Assembly (NCBI RefSeq): GCF_017569185.1
Contig: NZ_CP071869.1
Location: forward strand, 3,882,501-3,946,500
DNA length: 64,000 nt
Direction of reading: 5' to 3'
Origin: Polaribacter cellanae
GTDB lineage: Bacteria > Bacteroidota > Bacteroidia > Flavobacteriales > Flavobacteriaceae
Each line of letters begins with the position of its first letter. The stretch's first letter is position 1. This document shows, in pieces, positions 36,896 through 46,410 of this stretch. The translations under genes were made by a program, and so were the position numbers. The notes below the pieces were generated by a model, which saw only the letters and a program-made list of their open reading frames with translations, was not told where the DNA came from and made no database searches.

Positions 36896-37985
36896 TAACG
36901 ATGGTAGAATTTTAAATCAAATAAAAATATTAAAAGAAAGGTTCCCTGAAATAGTTATAGATTTTTTACTTTTAGAGGATAGTCCGACAACTATAAGTTT
37001 AGGAACTAACGTAAAAATTTACCCCATAAGTACTCTTTTTAGAAACAATTCATTATTAAGATTTTTAACTGTTTTAGAGTTTACGATTAAAACACTTGTT
37101 AAATTAATAAAAATAAAACCAAAACAAATTCATGTTCAGGACAGTGCTGTGGTTTTGCCAATTCTTATATATAAGTATTTTAAAGGAAGTCAGTTAAAGT
37201 TAATTTATGATGACCATGAAATACCAAATGAGAATGAAAATTTTCAATACCAGATTTTTAGTTTTTTAGAGGTTAAATTGATGAAGCAATCGACTCTTAT
37301 AATTGAAGCAAATAGTGAAAGAGCCTCTGTTGTCTCAAAAATATATGGTATAAGTAAAGAAAAAATTAATTATTTTTTAAATTTACCTTATTACGAGAAC
37401 TCTCAAGACAGCTCTACTGGAATTTCAGATGCAACTACTCGGTTAATATCTGAGATTGAAATAGCAAGTAAAGAAAAAAAAATAATTATGCATCAGGGGT
37501 CACTTGAAGTGGAGCGTGGAAGAGAAAAATTAGCTGCTTTTGCAAAAAAAAGACTTAGTAATTTTAAAATATTAATAATTGGTGTAAATGAAAAAGTTTT
37601 TTCAGATTTTATTTTTGAGTATAATTTAGATGTAAACTTGTTTATTTATGGAGGATATGTTGATTATAAAGATTTAAACTATGTTTGGGAAAAAGTAGAT
37701 GCAAGTATAATTATGTATTTGCCAACTTATATTAATAATAAATTGTGTGCTCCAAATCGTTTCTATATTTCCTTAAAAAATAATGTACCAATTATTGTAA
37801 ATGAAGATAACCCTGTGCTTAATAAAATGGTGAAAGAAATGAATTGTGGTAGGTTTATAGAAGAAATAAAAAGTAAAGATAATTTAGAAAAATTATTTAA
37901 AATTTCAATTTCAGAAAACGTCTTAGAAAGTTTAATTACTTCGGAAAAGACAAAATTTATTAAATATTATGAAAATTTATTATGA
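36858..37985 (+). CDS. Glycosyltransferase, GT4-like
   Basis: 375 residues. The N-terminus (MKNILFIAKTNLNNDGRILNQ) and LKLIYDDHEIPNENENF resemble GT-B glycosyltransferases; the C-terminal half holds KKIIMHQGSLEVERGREKL and DASIIMYLPTYINNKLCAPNRFY, the nucleotide-sugar-binding side of GT4 enzymes. It should add one sugar of the repeat unit at the cytoplasmic face of the inner membrane. Donor unknown; it is a candidate for the missing ManNAcA transfer. Confidence 0.75.
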   Translation: MKNILFIAKTNLNNDGRILNQIKILKERFPEIVIDFLLLEDSPTTISLGTNVKIYPISTLFRNNSLLRFLTVLEFTIKTLVKLIKIKPKQIHVQDSAVVLPILIYKYFKGSQLKLIYDDHEIPNENENFQYQIFSFLEVKLMKQSTLIIEANSERASVVSKIYGISKEKINYFLNLPYYENSQDSSTGISDATTRLISEIEIASKEKKIIMHQGSLEVERGREKLAAFAKKRLSNFKILIIGVNEKVFSDFIFEYNLDVNLFIYGGYVDYKDLNYVWEKVDASIIMYLPTYINNKLCAPNRFYISLKNNVPIIVNEDNPVLNKMVKEMNCGRFIEEIKSKDNLEKLFKISISENVLESLITSEKTKFIKYYENLL

Positions 37986-38028
37986 TAATTTTCTTTTTAA
38001 ATAAAAGTATAAAAAATATTTAGACTTA

Positions 38029-38844
38029 ATGATTGAAATTAGCGTTATAATACCTACTTACGAGCCAAAAGAGTATTTAGATAAATGTTTAACATCTTTA
38101 TTTAATCAGACCATAGAACCCAATTTGTTTGAAGTTATACTTGTATTGAATGGAGAAAAGTTACCTTATTTTACACAAATACTTAAAAAAATAGAAAATA
38201 AAAAAAATTTCAGATTGTATTATAATTCAATAAAAGGAGTTTCAAGTGCAAGAAACTTTGGAATCGAAAAAGCTAAAGGTAACTATATAACCTTTATAGA
38301 TGATGATGACTATGTTTCTAATAATTATTTGCAAAGTTTATTAAAGAAAAAAAATAATAAAATTTCAATTGTACAAAGTAATTTTAAGACTGATTTAAAT
38401 GGGCAAATTAATAATGATTACATTTCAAACGCTTATAATAGGATTAAAGGAAATTCTTATAATTTATTTACTTACAGGAAGTTTTTGTCAAGTGTGTGTG
38501 GCAAGCTAATCGATAAATCTGTAATTGGTAAAGATAGGTTTAATGTTAAACTACCAATTGCAGAAGACGCTGTGTTTCTTTTCAAATTATCAAATAAAAT
38601 AAAGTTAATTGATTTTTCACCTGAAAACTGTATTTATTACAGAGTATTAAGAAAGGACTCTACAATTAGGAAGACTGTACCTTTATCTGCGGATTTAAAA
38701 AATTACATTGTTAAAATAGGTTTATTTTCTAAAATTTATTTTTCTTCAATAACTAAATACAGTTTCAGTTTCTACATCTCTAGAATTTTATCAATATCCA
38801 AGGTGCTTTTTTTTAGAATTAAATTACGGTTAAAAGGAAAATAA
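38029..38844 (+). CDS. Glycosyltransferase family 2
   Basis: 271 residues. Starts with SVIIPTYEPKEYLDKCLTSL, the GT-A fold, then KGVSSARNFGIEKAKGNYITFIDDDDYV with the DxD metal site, and EDAVFLFKL near 170. These are standard GT2 markers. A basic C-terminus (RIKLRLKGK) may associate with the membrane. The 148 bp downstream hold the remnant of another gene. Confidence 0.88.
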   Translation: MIEISVIIPTYEPKEYLDKCLTSLFNQTIEPNLFEVILVLNGEKLPYFTQILKKIENKKNFRLYYNSIKGVSSARNFGIEKAKGNYITFIDDDDYVSNNYLQSLLKKKNNKISIVQSNFKTDLNGQINNDYISNAYNRIKGNSYNLFTYRKFLSSVCGKLIDKSVIGKDRFNVKLPIAEDAVFLFKLSNKIKLIDFSPENCIYYRVLRKDSTIRKTVPLSADLKNYIVKIGLFSKIYFSSITKYSFSFYISRILSISKVLFFRIKLRLKGK

Positions 38845-38852
38845 TTTAATTA

Positions 38853-38993
38853 GATAAAAACGGGAAAATTATAACCCCGTTAATTGAAGAAAAATGGTTT
38901 TCTAGGTATTATGATTTTAAAGAGAAGTCAATAAGGCTTACATTTGCCTCTGAAGAAAATGTGTTTAATACTACAATAAGAATTCAAAATTAA
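38853..38993 (+). pseudogene. C-terminal remnant of a heparinase II/III-like protein
   Basis: An open frame of 46 codons without a start, preceded by TAA at 38847-38849, encodes a run with KIITPLIEEKWFSRYYDFKE and KSIRLTFASEEN and stops directly before the ATG of the next gene (TAAATG). The stretch looks like the C-terminal beta-sandwich end of heparinase II/III-like proteins that often lie in flavobacterial capsule loci. The family is a tentative match; that it is a gene end with its body deleted is clearer. Confidence 0.5.
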
Positions 38994-39404
38994 ATGAGAA
39001 TACTACTTATTCACCAGTATTTTTTAGAAAAAGGAGATGGAGGAGGTTCAAGATTTAATGAGATGACTAAGATATGGGCTAACGAAGGTCATGATATCAC
39101 AGTACTTTCAGGAATGGTCCATTATGCAACCGGGAAAAAAGCTAAAAGATATAAAGGAAAGTTTATATTTAAAGAAAAGCAATTCTATAAAAATGTAAAC
39201 GTTTTAAGATGCCACGTTTCCGAGAGTTATAATGTAAATTTTATTGGAAGACTTTGGGCTTATTTTTCTTTTGTATTTTCAAGTATTTACGCGGGTTTAT
39301 TTAAAACAAAAGAAAAATTAGACAACCCTAATATAAAAAAAATAATAAACTGGGATTTGCAATTTAATGAATTAGTAAATATTTTAAAGAAACATATTAT
39401 ATAG
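38994..39404 (+). pseudogene. Truncated WbuB-like glycosyltransferase
   Basis: 136 residues. The first ~107 follow the N-terminal GT-B domain of WbuB-type GT4 enzymes (MRILLIHQYFLEKGDGGGSR, NEMTKIWANEGHDITVLSG). Around residue 108 (TKEKLDNPN) it changes to a short unrelated-looking tail ending NELVNILKKHII. The family is normally about 400 residues, so the C-terminal donor-binding domain is missing. It is likely inactive. With the gene end just upstream it marks a deletion or rearrangement scar. Confidence 0.75.
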
Positions 39405-39519
39405 ATTCAATATTCTATAAAAAATTAATAATTGGTCACGGTTAGTTTAAATATAATATAACCATGATTTGTTTAATAAAAAAATAAGAAAAAGTTTAAA
39501 AAAAAACATTATTAGTGCT

Positions 39520-40710
39520 ATGAAAATACTATTTCTAACTTATTATTTCGAACCGGATTTATGTGCTGGCTCTTTTAGGAATACATCTTTATTTAAAGCT
39601 TTAGCTCCAAGACTTAAAAGTACAGATAGTATCGATGTAATTACAACTTATCCAAATAGATACGATTCTTACAAGGTTTCCGCAGATAAGATGGAAAAAA
39701 GAGGGGATAATATTACAATAAATAGAGTTCTTATTCCAGACCATAAAAGTGGTTTATTTGGACAAATAAAGTCTTTTAGAGTTTTTTATAATGAAGCTAA
39801 AAAAATAGCAAAAGATAAAAAATATGACTTCGTTTATGCTTCTTCCTCTAGATTATTTACAGCATTTCTTGGTGCAAAATTAGCTCGAAAAAATAAGGCA
39901 AAATTATATTTGGATATTCGAGATATTTTTAGAGAAAGTATTGTTGAGATTTTTAAAAACCCTGTAGTTAAAATCGGATTAGATTTTTTTCTAAAGCCTA
40001 TTGAAAATTATACTTTTAAAAAGGCAAATCACATAAATTTAGTTTCAAAAGGTTTTGAAAGTTATTTTGTTAAATACAAGCAGTGTACCTTTTCATTTTT
40101 CACAAATGGAATCGATACTGTTTTCTTAAATAAGAATATAGAAACGGCTATTGAAGATAAAAAACTTAAAACAATTGTATATGCAGGTAATATTGGAGAA
40201 GGACAAGGTTTGCATATTATTTTACCAAAAGTAGCAAAAGCTTTTCCAGAAAAATATAAATTTGTTGTTTATGGAGATGGAGGGGCTAAGCAAAAGTTAA
40301 TGTTGGCAATAAAAGAAAAGGGAGTAAAGAATATAGAAATAAAAAAACCTATTAACAGAAAGTTATTGATAGAAGAGTATCAAAAAACAGATTTTTTGTT
40401 TCTTCACTTAAATAAATATAAAGCTTTTGAAAGAGTTTTACCGTCTAAATTATTCGAATATGGTGCTTTTGATAAGCCTATAATTGCAGGGGTGGGTGGT
40501 TATGCCTCTGAGTTTCTTGAAGAAAATTTATCGAATGTGATTTTATTTGAACCAGGAAATGTTAAAGAGTTTATAGTTTCTTTAAAAAAGTATAAATATA
40601 AAAAAGAATTAAGAAATGCCTTTGTAGATAATTACTCAAGAGAAAAAATTAATATTTTAATGTCAGAATCTATAATTAGCGCTTATGAAAATACTAATAA
40701 CAGGGAATAA
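39520..40710 (+). CDS. Glycosyltransferase family 4
   Basis: 396 residues from the ATG at 39520 (MKILFLTYYFEPDLCAGSFR); an upstream TTG would add 17 basic residues not expected in the family. GT-B fold: LYLDIRDIFRESI in the first domain; IVYAGNIGEGQGLHIILPKV, the G-loop, and FEYGAFDKPIIAGVGGYASEF in the second, with the glutamate of the nucleotide site. The sugar added is not known. It overlaps the next gene by 26 bp. Confidence 0.88.
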   Translation: MKILFLTYYFEPDLCAGSFRNTSLFKALAPRLKSTDSIDVITTYPNRYDSYKVSADKMEKRGDNITINRVLIPDHKSGLFGQIKSFRVFYNEAKKIAKDKKYDFVYASSSRLFTAFLGAKLARKNKAKLYLDIRDIFRESIVEIFKNPVVKIGLDFFLKPIENYTFKKANHINLVSKGFESYFVKYKQCTFSFFTNGIDTVFLNKNIETAIEDKKLKTIVYAGNIGEGQGLHIILPKVAKAFPEKYKFVVYGDGGAKQKLMLAIKEKGVKNIEIKKPINRKLLIEEYQKTDFLFLHLNKYKAFERVLPSKLFEYGAFDKPIIAGVGGYASEFLEENLSNVILFEPGNVKEFIVSLKKYKYKKELRNAFVDNYSREKINILMSESIISAYENTNNRE

Positions 40711-41599
40711 AGGTTTTGTTGGTGGAAATTTAACGACATTTTTACTTCAAAATAGTAAGCAAATTATAGGAGTGTCTAGATCTCCCTTGAAAAGTGAGGT
40801 GCATTACAAGGCTTTAGATTTAGATATTTTAAATAATGTAAAAGGGATTGTCCACTTAGCGGGTAAAGCACATGATTTAAAAAAAACATCCGAAGATGCC
40901 GAATATTTTGAAGTGAATACAGAATTAACAAAAAAAATCTTTGATAAATTTTTAAAAAGTAGCTGTGAAGTTTTTATATACATGAGTTCAGTAAAAGCAG
41001 TGGCAGATGTTGTTGATGGAGTTTTAGATGAAAACGTATTACCAAACCCAATAACTGTTTACGGAAAGTCTAAATTAGCGGCAGAGAAATATATCTTATC
41101 AAAAGAGATTCCAAATAACAAAAGAGTTTATATTTTAAGACCCTGCATGATTCATGGACCTAATAATAAGGGGAATTTAAATCTTTTGTATAGTTTTGTT
41201 TCCAAAGGAATACCATATCCATTTGGAAAATATAAAAATAAAAGATCTTTTGTTTCTGTAGAAAATTTATGTTTTATTATCAACGAAATTTTAGACAATA
41301 GAGAAGTAAAATCGGGTATTTATAATATTGCAGACGATACTTCTTTATCTACTGTAGATTTGGTTAAAATAATGGGAGATGTTTTAAATAAACCTTCAAA
41401 AATTCTAAATTTACCAAAATCATTAATTCGTCTTTTAGCTAAAGTTGGAGATGTTTTACCATTGCCTTTAAATTCAGAGAGGCTTCAAAAACTTACTGAA
41501 AATTACGAAGTGTCTAATTTAAAAATAAAAAAAGCAATTCAAAAAGAACTACCTTTATCGTCGGAAGAAGGAATTAAAAAAACCATTTCTTCATTTTAA
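40685..41599 (+). CDS. NAD-dependent epimerase/reductase, WbpV-like
   Basis: 304 residues. Extended SDR with ITGNKGFVGGNL, VHLAGKAHDL, SSVKAVAD and YGKSKLAAEKY (catalytic YxxxK). The type is found next to WbpL/WecA-like transferases in Pseudomonas and Francisella O-antigen loci, where it reduces the 4-keto group of the WbpM product to UDP-QuiNAc or UDP-FucNAc. A WecA-like gene follows 3 bp later and a WbpM-type gene 2 kb later, so this fits. Confidence 0.78.
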   Translation: MKILITGNKGFVGGNLTTFLLQNSKQIIGVSRSPLKSEVHYKALDLDILNNVKGIVHLAGKAHDLKKTSEDAEYFEVNTELTKKIFDKFLKSSCEVFIYMSSVKAVADVVDGVLDENVLPNPITVYGKSKLAAEKYILSKEIPNNKRVYILRPCMIHGPNNKGNLNLLYSFVSKGIPYPFGKYKNKRSFVSVENLCFIINEILDNREVKSGIYNIADDTSLSTVDLVKIMGDVLNKPSKILNLPKSLIRLLAKVGDVLPLPLNSERLQKLTENYEVSNLKIKKAIQKELPLSSEEGIKKTISSF

Positions 41600-41602
41600 A
41601 TT

Positions 41603-42571
41603 ATGAAAACCTATTTACTCGTTTTAATTATTCTATGTGCTCTTTCTTACTTGTATTTAAGGTTAGCAGTTAAATATAAGATTATAGACAAACCCAACAA
41701 AAGAAGTTCTCATAAGAAAATAACAGTTAGGGGAGGAGGAATTCTTTTTCCTATAGCTATAATTTTATTTTTCTTATTTAACAATTTTCAATACCCTTAT
41801 TTTTTTACCGGTGTAATTGCTATTTCAATTATTAGTTTTCTTGACGATATTTATACTCTAAGTTCTAAGATCCGATTTCCATTTCAAATGATAGCAATTT
41901 TTCTTATTTTGTACCAAGTAGGAGTGCCTTTTGAGCCTTTTTATGTTTTTGTTTTTTACTTAATATTTGGGGTAGGTATTGTAAATATGTTTAATTTTAT
42001 GGATGGTATTAATGGTATTACTGGCTTATACAGCATTTCAGTTTTACTAGGTTTCTATTTAATAAATTGTAATGAAGGTCTAATAAACTCGAATCTAATT
42101 ATATATTCTTTAATAGCTCTTTTAATTTTTGGTTTTTATAACTTTAGAAAAAAAGCACTTTTTTTTGCTGGAGATATAGGTAGCATAGCCATTGGTATGT
42201 TAATCTTTTTTTTAGGAATGTATTTTACCTTTTATTTGTCTTCTCCATTAATTCTTTTATTAGTTATAGTATATGGTGCAGATTCAGGGAATACTTTAAT
42301 CTACAGAAAATTTTTCACTAAAGAAAGTGTTTTAGAGCCTCATAGGCATCACATTTATCAAAAATTAGTAGACAATAAATGTATGTCTCATCTACAAGTT
42401 TCTGCAGTATATGCAATGATTCAAATAGTAATTAATGTTCTTATTTTTAAAACGTATCGCTTAGAGCTACAAACTCAATTTATTATTTTTATATCTTTAA
42501 TTTTAGCATTTATACTTTTATATATTTATTTGTTTATAAAATTAAAACGAAAAAAAATATCTAATGGATAA
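41603..42571 (+). CDS. Undecaprenyl-phosphate HexNAc-1-phosphate transferase, WecA/WbpL type
   Basis: 322 residues, about 10-11 membrane segments. The polyprenyl-phosphate transferase motifs are present: RSSHKKITVRGGGILFP, LDDIYTLSSKIRFPFQ, NMFNFMDGINGITGL (metal-binding Asp) and the C-terminal HRHHIYQKL, typical of WecA/WbpL and not of MraY. It should start repeat-unit assembly by linking a sugar phosphate to undecaprenyl phosphate. Substrate may be GlcNAc (WecA-like) or QuiNAc/FucNAc (WbpL-like), as its neighbour suggests. Confidence 0.88.
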   Translation: MKTYLLVLIILCALSYLYLRLAVKYKIIDKPNKRSSHKKITVRGGGILFPIAIILFFLFNNFQYPYFFTGVIAISIISFLDDIYTLSSKIRFPFQMIAIFLILYQVGVPFEPFYVFVFYLIFGVGIVNMFNFMDGINGITGLYSISVLLGFYLINCNEGLINSNLIIYSLIALLIFGFYNFRKKALFFAGDIGSIAIGMLIFFLGMYFTFYLSSPLILLLVIVYGADSGNTLIYRKFFTKESVLEPHRHHIYQKLVDNKCMSHLQVSAVYAMIQIVINVLIFKTYRLELQTQFIIFISLILAFILLYIYLFIKLKRKKISNG

Positions 42572-43661
42572 TAGAATATTTTTATCTAAATCTAATGTTC
42601 CCTTAAAAAACTTAAATTTATTAGAAGATAATAATATCTTAGAATTCGAAAAATTATTGGAAAAGTATTTTGGTGAAGAAAAATCGGTGTTGGCCGTTAA
42701 TTCAGGAACATCTGCAATACACTTATCTTTACTTTTAGCAGGAGTTAGCAAGGGAGATGATGTAGTTTGCCAAAGCTTTACTTTTTCGGCGTCTGCCAAT
42801 CCAATTATTTACCAAGGAGCGAATCCCATATTTATAGATAGTGAAATAGATACTTGGAATATGTGTCCTTTTTATTTAGAAAAAGCCATAAAACACAGAA
42901 TAAAAAATGGAAAAAAACCAAAAGCTATAATTTTTGTTCATTTGTATGGTATGCCTGCTAAAATTGAAGAAATTTCTCTAATTGCAAAAAAATACAATAT
43001 CATTCTAATTGAAGACGCAGCAGAAGCCTTAGGTTCAACATATAAAGGACAAAAATGTGGAACTTTTGGAGATTTTGGAATTATATCTTTTAATAACAAT
43101 AAGCTTTTAACAACATTTGGTGGTGGAGCATTAATTTGTAAGGATGTTAAGCAAAAAGAAAAGGCTTTTTTTTTCTCAACTCAAGCAAGAGATCAAGCTC
43201 CTCACTATCAACATTCACAAATTGGGTATAATTATAGAATGAGTAGTGTTTTAGCTGGTATTGGTAGAGGTCAAATGAGTTTTTTAAACGAATACCTTTC
43301 CTTTAGAAGAAGTGTTAATCAATTTTACAAGAGTATTTTTAAAGATATTGATGGAATATATGTTTTTGAAGAGTCAAATAAAATTTTGTTTTCAAATCAT
43401 TGGTTGAGTTGTATTATTGTTAATGAAAAAGAAGCTGGTTTTGCATCTGAAGATATACGCTTACAGTTATTAGAAGACAATATAGAATCAAGACTTTTAT
43501 GGAAACCAATGCATTTGCAACCAATTTTTAAAGAAGCTCTCTATTTTGGAGGATCTATTTCAGAAAATTTATTTAAACAAGGTCTTTGTTTACCTTCAGG
43601 TTCAAATCTTACTAAAAATCAACTTAAAAGAATTTCTATTTCTATAAAGAAATTATTGTAA
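42564..43661 (+). CDS. DegT/DnrJ/EryC1 aminotransferase
   Basis: 365 residues. A PLP-dependent sugar aminotransferase with FTFSASANPIIYQGANPIFID, IEDAAEALGSTYKG and the PLP lysine in SFNNNKLLTTFGGGAL. Next to a WbpM-type 4,6-dehydratase it may aminate UDP-4-keto-6-deoxy-GlcNAc as PglE-type enzymes do; no PglD acetyltransferase is beside it. A 3-aminotransferase role (WbpE/PorR-like) for the WlbA/WbpB product is an alternative. It overlaps the WecA-like gene by 8 bp. Confidence 0.82.
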   Translation: MDNRIFLSKSNVPLKNLNLLEDNNILEFEKLLEKYFGEEKSVLAVNSGTSAIHLSLLLAGVSKGDDVVCQSFTFSASANPIIYQGANPIFIDSEIDTWNMCPFYLEKAIKHRIKNGKKPKAIIFVHLYGMPAKIEEISLIAKKYNIILIEDAAEALGSTYKGQKCGTFGDFGIISFNNNKLLTTFGGGALICKDVKQKEKAFFFSTQARDQAPHYQHSQIGYNYRMSSVLAGIGRGQMSFLNEYLSFRRSVNQFYKSIFKDIDGIYVFEESNKILFSNHWLSCIIVNEKEAGFASEDIRLQLLEDNIESRLLWKPMHLQPIFKEALYFGGSISENLFKQGLCLPSGSNLTKNQLKRISISIKKLL

Positions 43662-43692
43662 CTTCGCATTATTCTTTACTATTGCTAACAAG

Positions 43693-45588
43693 ATGATTAG
43701 AAATTTTTTTTTAAAAGCATTAAATAAGTATGCATCCAAATGGATTGTATTATGTATTGATATTTTATTAATTTGTTTTGCGTTTATCGTAGCTTATGCA
43801 ATTCGCTTTAATATAAGTTTTAATTTTAACACTTCAAACCTTCAAGCACAATTGCCTGTTGTGGCTATAGTTGCTTTAATCTGTTTTCTTTTTGTAGGGT
43901 CTTACAAAGGTATTATCAGACACACAGGAACAAAAGATGCTTTCAATGTTTTCTTTGGAGTCACTATTTTTTCAGTATTTATAGTTTTTTTGGTAGTTAT
44001 AAACCAATTCTTTTCTATTTATACAGGTTTTACAATTCCAAAATCTATCGTATTAATTCATTATTTAGTATCTGTTTTTTTATTGATAATAAGCAGGTAT
44101 ATATTTAAAGCTTTTTATGAAGTTATTTCTACTGAATTAAAATCCATAACAAACGTTCTAATATATGGAGCAGGTGACTCTGGTTTAGTTACTTATGGAG
44201 CAATTAATCGAGAAAGAGAGAATAACTACGATGTTTTGGGGTTTATTGATGATAATTCAAATAAAATAGGAAAAAAAATAGACCGAATTAAAATTTATGA
44301 CCCTGCTAAAATCGACGAAGAATTTATAGATTATCATGATATTGATGAGGTTATTATTTCTATTCAAAATATAAAACCTAATAGACTTTTAGAAATTACA
44401 GATAAATTACTTGCCTTAGGAGTAGAAGTTAAAATTGTGCCACCATTATTCAAGTGGATTGGAGGAGATTTACAGGCTAATCAAATCAAACAAATTAATA
44501 TTGATGATTTATTAGGGAGAGATCAAATTTCTATAGACAACCCTATTGTTAAAAGAGAGGTTAATAATAAGGTAGTTATCGTTACTGGTGCAGCAGGGTC
44601 TATAGGAAGTGAGATATCAAGGCAATTAGCCTCATATCAGTTGAAAAACTTGATATTAGTAGACCAAGCAGAATCCCCTTTATATGACTTACAACAAGAG
44701 TTAATACAAAAAGGCATAAACGATTTTATCGCAATTGTAGCCGATGTTCGAGATATAATTAGAATGGAAGAAATTTTTAAAAAATTTCAACCAGAAAAAG
44801 TGTTTCATGCAGCAGCATATAAGCATGTGCCATTAATGGAGCACAGTCCTTACGAGGCTATAAAAATTAATGTTTGTGGAACAAAGAATATTGCAGACTT
44901 GTCACTAAAATATAAAGTGGAAAGATTTGTTATGGTTTCAACAGATAAAGCTGTAAACCCTACTAATGTAATGGGGGCATCAAAACGTGTTGCCGAAAAA
45001 TATATTAGTTGTTTAAGTAAAGAATCTAAATTCACAAAGTTTACAATAACAAGATTTGGAAATGTTTTAGGTTCCAATGGATCTGTAATTCCTTTGTTTA
45101 AGAAACAAATTGAAAATGGAGGGCCTCTTACGGTAACACATCAAGATATTACCAGGTATTTTATGACAATTCCTGAAGCTTGTCGATTAGTGTTGGAAGC
45201 AGGAACCATGGGAATAGGTGGAGAAATTTATATTTTTGACATGGGGAAATCTGTAAAGATTTTTGAGATGGCAAAAAGAATGATTTCTCTTTCAGGATTA
45301 AATTATCCAGAAGATATAGATATAAAGATAACAGGCCTAAGACCTGGTGAAAAATTATATGAAGAATTGTTAGCAAATGGAGAAAATACTAAAAAGACTT
45401 ACCATGAAAAAATAATGATTGCAAATTCTCCAGATATGGAACACGCAAGTGTAAAAGCTCAAATTGAAAAATTATGTGTTGGGAATTTTCAATTAAATAA
45501 TTATGCAATTGTAGAAGCCATAAAAGAAATTGTACCAGAGTATGTTTCTAAAAATTCTATCTATGAAAAATTAGATATTAATAATTAA
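43693..45588 (+). CDS. UDP-GlcNAc 4,6-dehydratase, membrane-bound (WbpM/CapD type)
   Basis: 631 residues. Four membrane segments lie in the first ~130, then a first Rossmann part (VLIYGAGDSGLV, about 155) and the catalytic SDR domain (VIVTGAAGSIGSEISRQ, near 295). It carries STDKAVNPTNVMGASKR, in which Met replaces the usual SDR tyrosine before the lysine, as in WbpM. It makes UDP-4-keto-6-deoxy-GlcNAc for N-acetylated 6-deoxy sugars. Last sugar gene before the export genes. Confidence 0.93.
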   Translation: MIRNFFLKALNKYASKWIVLCIDILLICFAFIVAYAIRFNISFNFNTSNLQAQLPVVAIVALICFLFVGSYKGIIRHTGTKDAFNVFFGVTIFSVFIVFLVVINQFFSIYTGFTIPKSIVLIHYLVSVFLLIISRYIFKAFYEVISTELKSITNVLIYGAGDSGLVTYGAINRERENNYDVLGFIDDNSNKIGKKIDRIKIYDPAKIDEEFIDYHDIDEVIISIQNIKPNRLLEITDKLLALGVEVKIVPPLFKWIGGDLQANQIKQINIDDLLGRDQISIDNPIVKREVNNKVVIVTGAAGSIGSEISRQLASYQLKNLILVDQAESPLYDLQQELIQKGINDFIAIVADVRDIIRMEEIFKKFQPEKVFHAAAYKHVPLMEHSPYEAIKINVCGTKNIADLSLKYKVERFVMVSTDKAVNPTNVMGASKRVAEKYISCLSKESKFTKFTITRFGNVLGSNGSVIPLFKKQIENGGPLTVTHQDITRYFMTIPEACRLVLEAGTMGIGGEIYIFDMGKSVKIFEMAKRMISLSGLNYPEDIDIKITGLRPGEKLYEELLANGENTKKTYHEKIMIANSPDMEHASVKAQIEKLCVGNFQLNNYAIVEAIKEIVPEYVSKNSIYEKLDINN

Positions 45589-45607
45589 GATTTCAATTAA
45601 AAAATGC

Positions 45608-45615
45608 TATTTTTG
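45608..45615 (+). promoter_or_regulatory. -7 element before wza
   Basis: TATTTTTG, a match to TAnnTTTG, lies 21 bp before the wza start; no clear -33 TTG. It may separate the export genes from the long sugar operon. Confidence 0.4.
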
Positions 45616-45636
45616 CGATAAATTATTGTAATAAAT

Positions 45637-46407
45637 ATGTCTTTAAAGAAATCTATATTATTTCTTGCGGTTTTAGTAAGTTTAACCTCTTGTGTTTCAA
45701 ATAAAAAAATTGCTTATTTTCAATATGATGAAATAGACCAAGCGAAAGTAAGTAACAACTACAAAACCATCTTTAAACCAGATGATTTACTGCAAATTAC
45801 CATTTCTTCTGAAGATTTAAAAGCAGTAAAACCTTTTAATTTGCCAGCAGTAACATTTAACACAACAACAGATGCTGTGGTTGGGCAGCCAAGACAGCAG
45901 TCTTATTTAATTGATAGTAAAGGAGAAATTGACTTTCCTATTTTAGGAAAATTAAAAATAGGAGGGTTAACAAGAGAGGAAACAATACATTTGTTAAAAT
46001 CTAAATTAGATCCAGATTATGTAAAAGACCCTAATATAAACATCCGTATTTCTAACTTTAAAATTTCGGTTATGGGAGATGTAAAAAAACCAGGTACTTA
46101 TAATATTCCAAATGAGCGTGTAAGTATAATCGATGCGATAGCATTAGCTGGAGATTTAAATATATCTGGAAGAAGGGATAATGTAATGATTCAAAGAGAG
46201 ATTGATAATAAGAAAATACAATATAGAGTAGATTTAAGGTCCAATAAACTAAATACCTCTCCTGTTTTCTATTTACAACAAAACGATATTGTGTATGTAG
46301 AACATAATAATGCTGCAATCCAATCGGCTTCTTACAATCAAAACACAGGACTTTTCATTTCAATAGGTTCTGTTTTAATTTCTTTAATCGCTGTTTTAAC
46401 GAGATAG
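45637..46407 (+). CDS. wza: Polysaccharide export lipoprotein, Wza-like
   Basis: 256 residues. Signal peptide with lipobox LTSC (Cys19). A polysaccharide-export domain is at about 45-130 and an SLBB domain at about 140-200 (SVMGDVKKPGTYNIPNERVS). The C-terminus has a hydrophobic stretch (FISIGSVLISLIAVL). It should form the outer-membrane exit pore and works with the downstream Wzc. Shorter than E. coli Wza (379), as is usual in Bacteroidota. Confidence 0.92.
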   Translation: MSLKKSILFLAVLVSLTSCVSNKKIAYFQYDEIDQAKVSNNYKTIFKPDDLLQITISSEDLKAVKPFNLPAVTFNTTTDAVVGQPRQQSYLIDSKGEIDFPILGKLKIGGLTREETIHLLKSKLDPDYVKDPNINIRISNFKISVMGDVKKPGTYNIPNERVSIIDAIALAGDLNISGRRDNVMIQREIDNKKIQYRVDLRSNKLNTSPVFYLQQNDIVYVEHNNAAIQSASYNQNTGLFISIGSVLISLIAVLTR

Positions 46408-46410
46408 ACC

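Noticed and set aside
39469-39519. N-terminal extension of the GT4 gene from a TTG codon
   Set aside because: Adds a basic Lys-rich stretch not expected in GT4 proteins; ATG 39520 gives the normal family start.
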